Origin: a bacterium
Lineage (GTDB): Bacteria > Patescibacteriota > Minisyncoccia > Minisyncoccales > GWA2-46-15
Assembly: GCA_030704795.1 (NCBI GenBank)
Contig: JAUYCZ010000010.1
Location: 1 to 34,721 of the forward strand
Length of the DNA stretch: 34,721 bases
Reading direction: 5' to 3'
The notes under the pieces were generated by a model. That model had not been told where the DNA came from. It saw only the letters and a program-made list of their open reading frames with translations, and ran no database searches. Position numbers and translations under genes: made by a program. Below, piece after piece: positions 1 to 7,983 of the stretch; within the stretch, counting starts at the first letter, position 1, and each line of letters begins with the position of its first letter.

Positions 1-16
1 TTAACGAAACACCCAT

Positions 17-139
17 ATGGCAAAAAGAGCGACGGGAGTCGGGAAAGGTAGAAAATCGCACTCTCATAAAACCAAGAAGCGATTGGCGGCCAAACGGCTG
101 ATGCTTGAAGCTAAGGCCAGCCCAAAAAAGCATAAATAA
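17..139 (+). CDS. Small basic protein, 40 aa (MAKRATGVGKGRKSHSHKTKKRLAAKRLMLEAKASPKKHK)
   Basis: ATG to TAA ORF, very Lys/Arg rich, followed immediately by a hairpin terminator; absent from the ORF track because it is short. Confidence 0.55.
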   Translation: MAKRATGVGKGRKSHSHKTKKRLAAKRLMLEAKASPKKHK

Positions 140-143
140 TATT

Positions 144-168
144 GGTTGAGGTCTACCTCAACCGTTTT
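144..168 (+). terminator. Rho-independent-like terminator
   Basis: GGTTGAGGT-CT-ACCTCAACC perfect 9-bp stem followed by GTTTT. Confidence 0.6.
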
Positions 169-215
169 ACAGTGAGCAAGGTGGGTGGGGTCGTGAAAAA
201 ATCGCCCACGAGGCG

Positions 216-242
216 CCTGCCTGCCGGTAGGCAGGGTTTTTT
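216..242 (+). terminator. Hairpin plus T-run; REP-like palindrome CCTGCCTGCCGGTAGGCAGG
   Basis: CCTGCCT-GCCGGT-AGGCAGG 7-bp stem followed by TTTTTT. Confidence 0.5.
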
Positions 243-269
243 GCTTGTCTTGAATTTAGGGTCGAAAGA

Positions 270-299
270 CTCACTGTCGAAAGATTTGTCGAAGTGGTA
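270..299 (+). repeat. 30-bp dispersed repeat, copy 1
   Basis: ctcactgtcgaaagatttgtcgaagtggta is identical to 24373-24402. Confidence 0.85.
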
Positions 300-334
300 G
301 AATAACACAATGATGATAAACTAAGTTTAGTATC

Positions 335-577
335 ATGGACAAAAAACTTTTAGTTTTAGTCTTAGTCGGAACGGTTTTAGCCGTGGCGGCGGGCGTCGGA
401 GGGTATATTTTTGGCTACCAAAAAGGGTACGGCGCCGGCGTGGAGATCGGTCGAGCGGCGGCGAAAACCGGAGCCAAGGACGTCGTGGCTAATCCCCTGG
501 AAAAGCTGCCCGAGATCAATCCGTTTAAAAAGGTGGTCAACCCGTTTGAGGCGGGCTACGTCAATCCGTTTAAATAG
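335..577 (+). CDS. Small single-pass membrane protein, 80 aa, NPF-rich C-terminus
   Basis: N-terminal hydrophobic helix with Gly-rich segment; C-terminal repeats INPFKK/VNPFEA/VNPFK. Confidence 0.6.
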   Translation: MDKKLLVLVLVGTVLAVAAGVGGYIFGYQKGYGAGVEIGRAAAKTGAKDVVANPLEKLPEINPFKKVVNPFEAGYVNPFK

Positions 578-588
578 CCAAAACAGAT

Positions 589-2190
589 ATGAAAAAACTC
601 CTTTTTACCTTCGAGCATAGCGAGAAGGCTAAGATTCCTCTTACCTTCGAGCGTAGCGAGAAGGCTAAGATTCCTCTTATTCTTACTGGAGTCGTTCTGT
701 TTTTTGTCGCTGGCTTTTTTGTTTTCGCGCAAGAGGCGGATCCGCTTTCCCAAATTACCTATCCGGTGGCCGAGTTGGGCGATTGTCAGAGCCGAGAGGC
801 TTGCGAGAGTTATTGCGACCAGCCCGAAAACATGGCGCCCTGCCTGGATTTCGCCGAGTCCCATAACTTGATTTCTCCGGAAGAACTGTCCCTGGCTCGA
901 AAAATGCTGCTGGTCGGCGAAACGGCCGGACCGGGCAATTGCCGCGGCCAGGCGCAATGCCAAGCCTATTGCGATGACATCAATAACATTGAAGAATGCT
1001 TGGCTTTTGGCGAGGAGCACGGTTTGATTCCAGCCGATGAATTGGCCGAAGCCCAGAAGGTGGCCGCCGCCATCAAGCGGGGGGTCAAGCCGCCGAATTG
1101 CCGGAGCAAAAAGGAATGCGGTGTTTATTGCGGCCAGTCGGAAAACATGGAAGAATGCCTGGTTTTTGGCGAAGCGGCCGGCTTGATTCCGCCGGAAGAA
1201 CTGGGCGAGGCGAGAAAAGTTTTAGCCGCCGTGAAAAAGGGCGCCAAGCTCCCGGGCTGCCGGGGCAAGGCCGACTGCGACGTTTATTGCTCCCAAGACG
1301 AACATTTTCAAGAATGTTTGGACTTCGCCGAGGCCGCTGGCTTTATGTCTCCAGAAGAAGCGATCATGGTCAGGAAAACCGGCGGCAAGGGGCCGGGCGG
1401 CTGCCGGGGCAAAGAAGTCTGCGAGGCTTTTTGTGAAGATCCGGCCAACGCCGAAGCCTGCGTTGATTTCGCCGTCCAGTACGGTTTTATGGAAGCCCAA
1501 GAGGCCGAACAGGCCAAGAAAATGATGAAGCTGGGTATCCGGGGCGGACCAGGAGGTTGCAAAGGGAGAGAAGAATGCGAAGCTTTTTGTGATGAATTAA
1601 GCCACTTGGTTGAATGCGTTGACTTTGCCGAAAAAGCCGGTTTTATGAATTCAGAAGAAGCGGTGAGGGCCAGAAGAATGGCCGAACTGGGAATTGTCGG
1701 CGGACCGGGCGGCTGCAAGGGCAAGGAAGAATGCGAAGCGTTTTGTCAGAATCCGGAAAACGGTCAGGCGTGCGTTGATTTTGCCGTCAAGGCCGGCGAC
1801 ATCAGTCCAGAAGAAGCCGAAAGGGCCAGGCAGGGAATGGAAATGATGCAACGGCAGAGATCGTCAGGGCCCGAGGGTTTTCCGGAAATACCGGGTCAAA
1901 TTCCCGGACAATTTCCGGAAGGAATGACGCCGCCAGAAGGAATGAGGCAACCGCCAACGCCAGAAGAGATGGAAAAGATGGAACAAGAAGGCCAGAAAAG
2001 GGCCAGGGAGCAGGTAGAACAAATGATTCCCGGCGCCGGCCCGGTGTCGCCACCGGAAGGAGGACAATCGCCGCTAATGCCCGAAGGAGTGCCGCCGGTC
2101 CAAATTTCGCCCGTGGAGAACCCGCCCCAATCGTTTCTCGAAAGGGCGCAGAACTTTTTGGCCGACACCTTGTTTTTACTCCGTAAATAA
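589..2190 (+). CDS. Secreted or surface cysteine-repeat protein with Pro/Glu-rich C-terminal tail
   Basis: Signal-like N-terminus; seven repeats with C-x5-C-x3-C-x8-C; Pro-rich tail and hydrophobic C-terminal segment. Confidence 0.8.
   Translation: MKKLLFTFEHSEKAKIPLTFERSEKAKIPLILTGVVLFFVAGFFVFAQEADPLSQITYPVAELGDCQSREACESYCDQPENMAPCLDFAESHNLISPEELSLARKMLLVGETAGPGNCRGQAQCQAYCDDINNIEECLAFGEEHGLIPADELAEAQKVAAAIKRGVKPPNCRSKKECGVYCGQSENMEECLVFGEAAGLIPPEELGEARKVLAAVKKGAKLPGCRGKADCDVYCSQDEHFQECLDFAEAAGFMSPEEAIMVRKTGGKGPGGCRGKEVCEAFCEDPANAEACVDFAVQYGFMEAQEAEQAKKMMKLGIRGGPGGCKGREECEAFCDELSHLVECVDFAEKAGFMNSEEAVRARRMAELGIVGGPGGCKGKEECEAFCQNPENGQACVDFAVKAGDISPEEAERARQGMEMMQRQRSSGPEGFPEIPGQIPGQFPEGMTPPEGMRQPPTPEEMEKMEQEGQKRAREQVEQMIPGAGPVSPPEGGQSPLMPEGVPPVQISPVENPPQSFLERAQNFLADTLFLLRK
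607..678 (+). repeat. 36-bp in-frame tandem duplication
   Basis: 607-642 and 643-678 differ at one base (617 a versus 653 g); encodes TFEHSEKAKIPL / TFERSEKAKIPL. Confidence 0.9.
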
Positions 2191-2203
2191 AACGGTATTT
2201 AAT

Positions 2204-3010
2204 ATGACCAAGAGAATAATTGTTTTAACAATATTAATCATATCTATACTTGGTGGTCTTGGGTTTATTCTCTACAGCCAATTCTTTTTAGAGAAAGCCC
2301 CGGCGCCCGGGCTGGGAAGAATCGATGAGATAAAAAAGAGAGGCGAGATTATCATCGGCACCGATGCCACCTATCCGCCCATGGAAAGCCTGGACGAACA
2401 GGGAAACTTCTTCGGCATGGATATAGACATTGCCAGGGAGATTGCCTCAGATCTTGGCGTTAAAGCAAAATTCAAGAATATTATTTGGGAAGAAATTTTT
2501 GATGCGGCCAAGAACGGGGAAGCCGATATGATCATATCGGCCATCACCATCACCAGGGAAAGGACGGAGACTCTGGCTTTTTCTGACCCCTATTTTAATG
2601 CCGGTCAGGTCATTGTCGGCGCGATAGATAAGCAGGGAATCATTAGCGGGCCAAAAGACCTCAAGGAATATAGGGTGGGGGTTCAGGTCGGAACCACCAG
2701 CGAAGTCGAGGCGCGGAAATATGCCGCTAATCCGTCTCTAGTGAACACTTATGAGAATTACGATTTAGCCAAGGAAGACTTACTGAAGGGGAAGATCGAC
2801 GCCATCATTATTGATTATCCGGCCGCGGTGGGAATGATCGCCAAAGAAGAAAGATTACAAATAGCCGGAGAAATCTTTACCCAGGAGTTTTACGGAATTG
2901 CCATTCAAAAAGATCAGCCAGGATTGCTTTCGCAGATTAATAAAACCATCCGGCGGCTCAAGCAGGAAGGGGGACTCCGGAGAATAGAAGAAGGGTGGTT
3001 AGGCCAATGA
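2204..3010 (+). CDS. Family 3 extracellular solute-binding protein (amino-acid type)
   Basis: GEIIIGTDATYPPMESLDEQGNFFGMDIDIAREIA and ERTETLAFSDPYF motifs; N-terminal hydrophobic segment. Confidence 0.85.
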   Translation: MTKRIIVLTILIISILGGLGFILYSQFFLEKAPAPGLGRIDEIKKRGEIIIGTDATYPPMESLDEQGNFFGMDIDIAREIASDLGVKAKFKNIIWEEIFDAAKNGEADMIISAITITRERTETLAFSDPYFNAGQVIVGAIDKQGIISGPKDLKEYRVGVQVGTTSEVEARKYAANPSLVNTYENYDLAKEDLLKGKIDAIIIDYPAAVGMIAKEERLQIAGEIFTQEFYGIAIQKDQPGLLSQINKTIRRLKQEGGLRRIEEGWLGQ

Positions 3011-3936
3011 TGAAATTTAAACCTAATCTTCAATTCGAGTTGCTCATTGTCGTTGCTTTGGTCATTATTTTGACCCTTTCAGTTTTTTATTATTTGAGCG
3101 TCGATAACCAAAATAAGATTTTTCGTGATTCTTTTCGCGGTTCGGCCATCAGTTTGGCCCATGCGCTTGACGCCGGCATTGGCAGCAAGAACGAATTAAA
3201 CGACGTGGCCAAACTGCAATCCAATATTTACAAGATGATATGGCTCAGCTCTAATATTGTTGGCATCAGTATTAGTTTGCCCGTTGAAAACGGTTTAAAA
3301 ATTATCGCCTCTAACGACGCTAGCCTGATTGGAGAAATGGCCATTCCAGAAAGTCTGGCCGTCTATCAAGACGGGACGATTTCCACTAAGGTTGTGACCG
3401 AAGCCGATGGCGCCAAGGTGCTCAGAGTCATTACTCCGGTTTATATTGGCGGCCGAAGAGTCGGCATTTACAATATAAAGCTATCCTTAGACCCCTTAGA
3501 AAAAGTTATCGCCGAAACGAAAAGAGAGTTTTTATTGATTACCTTGATGTCCATCCTGGCCATCATCGGCATCCTTTCTTTTTCAATAAAAATTACCGTC
3601 ATCGATCCGATCAAACAATTGCTGAGCGGAATGGATAAAATTGGCAGCGGCGGATTAGACTATCGGGTTAAGACCAAGAGACAAGATGAAATCGGCGATT
3701 TGTTTTCCAGTCTCAATGTCATGGCGGAAAAATTAAAAGACAGGACCGAAGCCTTGAAGAGAGAAAGAGAGGGGCTGGCCGAAAAAGTCGCGCAAAAAAC
3801 GAAAGAGCTTCAAGAAAAAGTTGATGACTTGGAGAAATTTAACAAACTGACAATCGGCCGAGAAATAAAAATGGTCGAGCTGAAAAAAGAAATCGATAAA
3901 TTGAAGCAAACATCGAAAAGTGACGAATCAAAATAA
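3007..3936 (+). CDS. Membrane sensor with extracytoplasmic domain, HAMP and C-terminal coiled coil; no kinase domain
   Basis: Two TM segments, HAMP-like DPIKQLLSGMDKIGSGGLDYRVKTKRQDEIGDL, coiled-coil tail; ATGA overlap with upstream stop. Confidence 0.8.
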   Translation: MMKFKPNLQFELLIVVALVIILTLSVFYYLSVDNQNKIFRDSFRGSAISLAHALDAGIGSKNELNDVAKLQSNIYKMIWLSSNIVGISISLPVENGLKIIASNDASLIGEMAIPESLAVYQDGTISTKVVTEADGAKVLRVITPVYIGGRRVGIYNIKLSLDPLEKVIAETKREFLLITLMSILAIIGILSFSIKITVIDPIKQLLSGMDKIGSGGLDYRVKTKRQDEIGDLFSSLNVMAEKLKDRTEALKREREGLAEKVAQKTKELQEKVDDLEKFNKLTIGREIKMVELKKEIDKLKQTSKSDESK

Positions 3937-4000
3937 TAAATAGGATAAAAAAATAAACAAGTTTAGCCTTTTTGCTAAACAAAAAGGTAATCTTAAAACC

Positions 4001-5188
4001 ATGATAAAAACAGCCGTCGGTATCAGCGACAATAAAGATTCTTTTGAGGCCGGATCTTCTGCTTGTCAGCAAGCGATGGATAAAGTTGGCGGCCGGGCTA
4101 AATTAATTATCGTTTTTTCTTCGGTCAGTCACGATCAGGAAAAGATGATTAGCGGCGTCCGGTCTGTTTCCAAGGAGATTCCCCTTGTCGGTTGCAGCGA
4201 TTCGGGTGAAATCACCACCAACGGCCCAACCTCGGGACAGGTGGCGGTCATGGCCCTTAACGCCGATAATATAGATTTTGTCATCGGCATTGGCCTGGGA
4301 ACGGATAAGGATTCTTATGCGGCCGGGATGGCTGCGGCTAAAGAAGTAAAAGAAAAATCTACTAAAGAATTATCCTTGCTCATGACATTTTTGGACGGTT
4401 TGGCCGAAAACGGAGCCGCCGTTGTCAGGGGCCTTCAGGAAGTTTTAGGAAAAAACTTACCGATTGTGGGCGGCTCGGCCGGAGACGATTTTCTCTTCAA
4501 AAAGACTTTCCAATATTATAACGATCGAATTATGACGAATGCCGTGATTAGCATTGGTTTTTCCGGTGAATTTTCCTTTGGCGTCGGGGTGCGGCACGGC
4601 TGGGAGCCAATCGGTTTGCCCATGAAGGTTACCGAAGCCAAGGGTTCGAGAATAATCAAAGTGAATGGTCGCCCGGCTCTTTCGATTTATGAAGATTACT
4701 TTGGGAAAAAAGCGGAAGAATTGATTAGGGAACCGATTGCCAAAATGGCCTATACTTATCCTCTCGGCATGAGCGTTGAGGGATCGGAAGAGCTTTTGAT
4801 TCGGGACGTAGTCATTGCCAATGAACAAGGCGAAATCACTTGCGCCGCCGAAATCCCCGAAGGCTCTGATATCCGATTAATGTTAGGGGACGCCGACAAA
4901 GCAATCCGGGCCGCCCGGGAAGCGGCTGAAGGGGCTTTGGATCAACTCAAAGGGAAAAAGCCGGTTGCGATTTTTATTTTTGATTGCATGGCTCGTTGCA
5001 AATTATTAGGCCAGGGCATCAGGACTCAAGAAGAGATTGTGGCTATTCAAGAGGTTTTGGGCAAGGACGTTCCGCTGATCGGCTTTTATACTTACGGAGA
5101 ATTGGCGCCTCTGGCCGGAGAAATTGGTCCAAAGTGCCATTCGGTTTTCCATAACGAAACCATGACTTTAATGGTCTTGGGAGAGTAG
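4001..5188 (+). CDS. FIST-domain sensory protein (FIST N and C)
   Basis: [58 protein letters not shown] motifs. Confidence 0.85.
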   Translation: MIKTAVGISDNKDSFEAGSSACQQAMDKVGGRAKLIIVFSSVSHDQEKMISGVRSVSKEIPLVGCSDSGEITTNGPTSGQVAVMALNADNIDFVIGIGLGTDKDSYAAGMAAAKEVKEKSTKELSLLMTFLDGLAENGAAVVRGLQEVLGKNLPIVGGSAGDDFLFKKTFQYYNDRIMTNAVISIGFSGEFSFGVGVRHGWEPIGLPMKVTEAKGSRIIKVNGRPALSIYEDYFGKKAEELIREPIAKMAYTYPLGMSVEGSEELLIRDVVIANEQGEITCAAEIPEGSDIRLMLGDADKAIRAAREAAEGALDQLKGKKPVAIFIFDCMARCKLLGQGIRTQEEIVAIQEVLGKDVPLIGFYTYGELAPLAGEIGPKCHSVFHNETMTLMVLGE

Positions 5189-5192
5189 CGGA

Positions 5193-5648
5193 ATGGACTT
5201 AATTAAGTTAATTAGAGAAAAAATTAGGGGAGTTAAAAGACCTGAATTACCGACGGCGGTGTTTGATATTAATAATGATCAGGCAGATAAAGAAAAGATC
5301 ATTATTGAATTGGATCGCATCGCCAAAATGTTGATTAAGCGGGATTTTTCCTTAATGGAAATTAAGGAAAAACGCGAAGCAGAATTAGTCGAATTAAAGA
5401 AAACCAAGCAAGCGCTGGAAGAAGCTAAAGCAGTCTTAGAGATTAGAGTGGAAGAGAGGACCAAGCAATTACAGGATTTAACCAAGAGTCTCGAAGAAAA
5501 AATTGAAGAAAGAACAAAAGAACTGCAAGAAAAAGTAGCGGACCTGGAAAGATTTAATAAACTAGTTGTCGACCGGGAATTAAAAATGATTGAGCTAAAG
5601 AAAGAGTTGGAGGAATGCCGCGGTAAGCTTTCCAAGCCGCGCCAATAG
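5193..5648 (+). CDS. Coiled-coil protein with tail homologous to the HAMP protein tail
   Basis: Heptad-rich sequence; [25 protein letters not shown]. Confidence 0.7.
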   Translation: MDLIKLIREKIRGVKRPELPTAVFDINNDQADKEKIIIELDRIAKMLIKRDFSLMEIKEKREAELVELKKTKQALEEAKAVLEIRVEERTKQLQDLTKSLEEKIEERTKELQEKVADLERFNKLVVDRELKMIELKKELEECRGKLSKPRQ

Positions 5649-5675
5649 CTAAGCCCAATCTTTATCCGCGGAATC

Positions 5676-5696
5676 GCGCTTAAAGCGCATTTTTTT
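5676..5696 (+). terminator. Rho-independent-like terminator
   Basis: GCGCT-TAA-AGCGC followed by T7. Confidence 0.55.
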
Positions 5697-5712
5697 ATCA
5701 TTAATTCAATCT

Positions 5713-7512
5713 ATGGAAATCAGGAACATTGCCATTATTGCCCATGTTGACCATGGGAAAACCAGCCTCACCGACGCCTTGTTGCGCCAGACCGGAATGA
5801 TTGAAGGCGGCGTCAGTATGGATTCTAACGATCTGGAAAAGGAGCGCGGCATTACTATTTATTCAAAAAATGCCTCTATTTTCTATCAGGGCACAAAAAT
5901 AAATCTGGTGGACACGCCCGGCCACGCCGACTTCAGCTCAGAAGTAGAACGCGTTTTAAGGTCGATTGATTCGGTGCTTTTGGTGGTGGACGCCCAGGAC
6001 GGTCCCATGCCCCAAACAAAGTTTGTCCTTAAAAAATCCCTGGAACTCGGATTGAAACCAATCGTCGTTGTCAATAAAATAGATAAGCCAACCGCTCGGC
6101 CAGAATGGGCGCGTGACGAAGTCCTCAATCTTTTCATTGATCTCGGCGCCAATGACGAACAGTTAGATTTTGTCACGGTTTATGCCATCGCCAAAAACGG
6201 AATTTCTAAACTTCATTTAGAAGATGAGTCGAGCGATCTGACGACGCTGTTGGAGACGATCTTAAAAGAAGTTCCGGCCGCTTCTTCTGACGAATTGAAC
6301 CTCAAGCCGTTCCGGTTTCAGCCATTTAATCTCGGCTACGATGATTTTATGGGCCGTCTGGCCATCGGCCGAATCTACGAGGGAGTGATAAAATCAGGCC
6401 GTAATGTTTTTGTCAAAAAACCGGGGAGAGAAGAAGCCGTTCCCGGAAAAGTCACAAAATTATTTACTTTCCGCGGCCTTGAGCGGCAAGAGGTCGAAGA
6501 GGCCGTCGCCGGAGAAATTGTGATGCTGGCCGGTTTGCCCGATATTTATATCGGGGAAACTATTTGCGCCGATCCGTCGCAATCAGCTTTGCCCGCCATC
6601 AACATTGACGAACCGACGATCTCTCTTAATTTTTTAGCCAACAATTCTCCTTTGGCCGGCCAGGAAGGGAAACTCGTCACCAGCCGCCAGATCAGAGAAC
6701 GCCTGGAAAAGGAGATTGAAGTCAACGTGGGGCTGAAAATAGATTTTTCTGCCAGCGAATATTTCAAAGTTTACGGTCGAGGGGAGCTCCACATCGCTAT
6801 TCTGCTGGAAAATATGAGGCGGGAGGGATACGAGTTGCAAGTTTCTCAGCCGCAAGTCATTTTTAAAGAAAAAGACGGCATCAAACTAGAACCCTTTGAG
6901 GAAATCACGATTGACGTTCCGGTCGGAATGACAGGTACGGTTATAGAAAAACTTTCAAAAAGAAAGGGCCGGCTGGTTAATATAAAGCAGGAACAGGGGT
7001 TCTCGAGAATTGTCTTTGAAATACCGACGAGATGTTTTCTGGGCTATCGGGGCGAATTTATCATTGATACGCGCGGGGAAGGGATAATGTGCGGCCAGGT
7101 TATCGGTTTTCGTCCTTACGTCGGAGAAATAGAGCACCGCGTGGTCGGATCGATGGTTTCCATGGCCAGCGGGAAAGCGCTCGGTTATTCGCTTTGGAAT
7201 CTCCAGGAGCGCGGCACTCTTTACATCGGCGCCGGAACCAACGTTTACGAAGGGATGGTGGTCGGCAACGTTTCCAAGGGAAATGATCTGGCCGTCAATC
7301 CGACGAAAGGAAAACACCTCTCGAATATGCGGTCAAAAAGTTCCGACGAGGCGATCGTGCTCGTTCCTCCCATCGAGATTACCCTGGAAAGGGGATTGGA
7401 AATAATGAATGAAGATGAATATCTTGAGGTGACGCCCCGAAGCATCAGATTAAGGAAAAAGTTTCTGACGGAGTTAGACCGGGTCCGCGCAAAAAGACAG
7501 TTGACAAATTAA
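5713..7512 (+). CDS. typA: GTP-binding protein TypA/BipA
   Basis: MEIRNIAIIAHVDHGKTSLTDALLRQTG, DTPGHADF, NKIDKP; EF-G-like C-terminus. Confidence 0.97.
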   Translation: MEIRNIAIIAHVDHGKTSLTDALLRQTGMIEGGVSMDSNDLEKERGITIYSKNASIFYQGTKINLVDTPGHADFSSEVERVLRSIDSVLLVVDAQDGPMPQTKFVLKKSLELGLKPIVVVNKIDKPTARPEWARDEVLNLFIDLGANDEQLDFVTVYAIAKNGISKLHLEDESSDLTTLLETILKEVPAASSDELNLKPFRFQPFNLGYDDFMGRLAIGRIYEGVIKSGRNVFVKKPGREEAVPGKVTKLFTFRGLERQEVEEAVAGEIVMLAGLPDIYIGETICADPSQSALPAINIDEPTISLNFLANNSPLAGQEGKLVTSRQIRERLEKEIEVNVGLKIDFSASEYFKVYGRGELHIAILLENMRREGYELQVSQPQVIFKEKDGIKLEPFEEITIDVPVGMTGTVIEKLSKRKGRLVNIKQEQGFSRIVFEIPTRCFLGYRGEFIIDTRGEGIMCGQVIGFRPYVGEIEHRVVGSMVSMASGKALGYSLWNLQERGTLYIGAGTNVYEGMVVGNVSKGNDLAVNPTKGKHLSNMRSKSSDEAIVLVPPIEITLERGLEIMNEDEYLEVTPRSIRLRKKFLTELDRVRAKRQLTN

Positions 7513-7529
7513 TCTTTAAATGTTAACTT
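7501..7529 (+). promoter_or_regulatory. Possible sigma-70-like promoter overlapping the typA stop, upstream of the cold-shock gene
   Basis: TTGACA with 17-bp spacer to a weak -10 (TAACTT). Confidence 0.3.
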
Positions 7530-7614
7530 TATCACGAGGTAGTTGCCTAACTAAAATGTGGTCGAGTTTTTTCGGGGAACTAAGCTTTAGGATAAAATAT
7601 TAATAACAACCATC

Positions 7615-7827
7615 ATGGAAGGAACAATCAAAACCCTGACTGATAAGGGATTTGGATTCATTACCGTTGACGGTGAAGAAAAAGACTTGTTTTTTCACGG
7701 CAACGAGCTCAAGGGCGTCAGCTACGCCGAGCTGAAGGTCGGCGACAAAGTGTCTTTTGACAAAGCCGATTCTCCCAAAGGACCCAACGCCACCAACGTC
7801 ACCCGCGTCCAAGAACCGACTCAGTAA
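7615..7827 (+). CDS. Cold-shock domain protein
   Basis: KGFGFITVDGEEKDLFFHGNEL ... KVGDKVSFDKADSPKGPNATNV. Confidence 0.9.
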   Translation: MEGTIKTLTDKGFGFITVDGEEKDLFFHGNELKGVSYAELKVGDKVSFDKADSPKGPNATNVTRVQEPTQ

Positions 7828-7840
7828 ACTCAGACAGATG

Positions 7841-7871
7841 AAAATCAAGCTCGTTCTCGAGCTTGGTTTTT
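7841..7871 (+). terminator. Rho-independent terminator of the cold-shock gene
   Basis: CAAGCTCG-TTCT-CGAGCTTG stem followed by a T-run. Confidence 0.75.
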
Positions 7872-7911
7872 CATTGTTGAACCAATTAATGCTGGAAAAA
7901 ACCTGAGAAAT

Positions 7912-7934
7912 GTGCTAAATTCAAAAATTAGCAC
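7912..7934 (+). promoter_or_regulatory. Inverted repeat upstream of the ABC-F gene
   Basis: GTGCTAA-N9-TTAGCAC, perfect 7-bp arms. Confidence 0.5.
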
Positions 7935-7940
7935 CCGTAA

Positions 7941-7978
7941 TAGCGAGTACGATATATCGAGCGGCGTCCCGCTCGCTA
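7941..7978 (+). repeat. Overlapping inverted repeats before the ABC-F start
   Basis: TAGCGAG (7941-7947)/CTCGCTA (7972-7978) and CGAGCGG (7958-7964)/CCGCTCG (7969-7975). Confidence 0.5.
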
Positions 7979-7983
7979 TAACC

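Noticed and set aside
556-1724. Long minus-strand ORFs opposite the cysteine-repeat gene (556..1020, 1222..1500, 1308..1724)
   Set aside because: They are antisense to a clearly coding, repetitive gene; their repetitiveness mirrors the + strand and no family motif is visible.
7912-7934. CIRCE/HrcA operator
   Set aside because: CIRCE is TTAGCACTC-N9-GAGTGCTAA. Here the half-sites are everted (GTGCTAA-N9-TTAGCAC) and lack the CTC/GAG ends.
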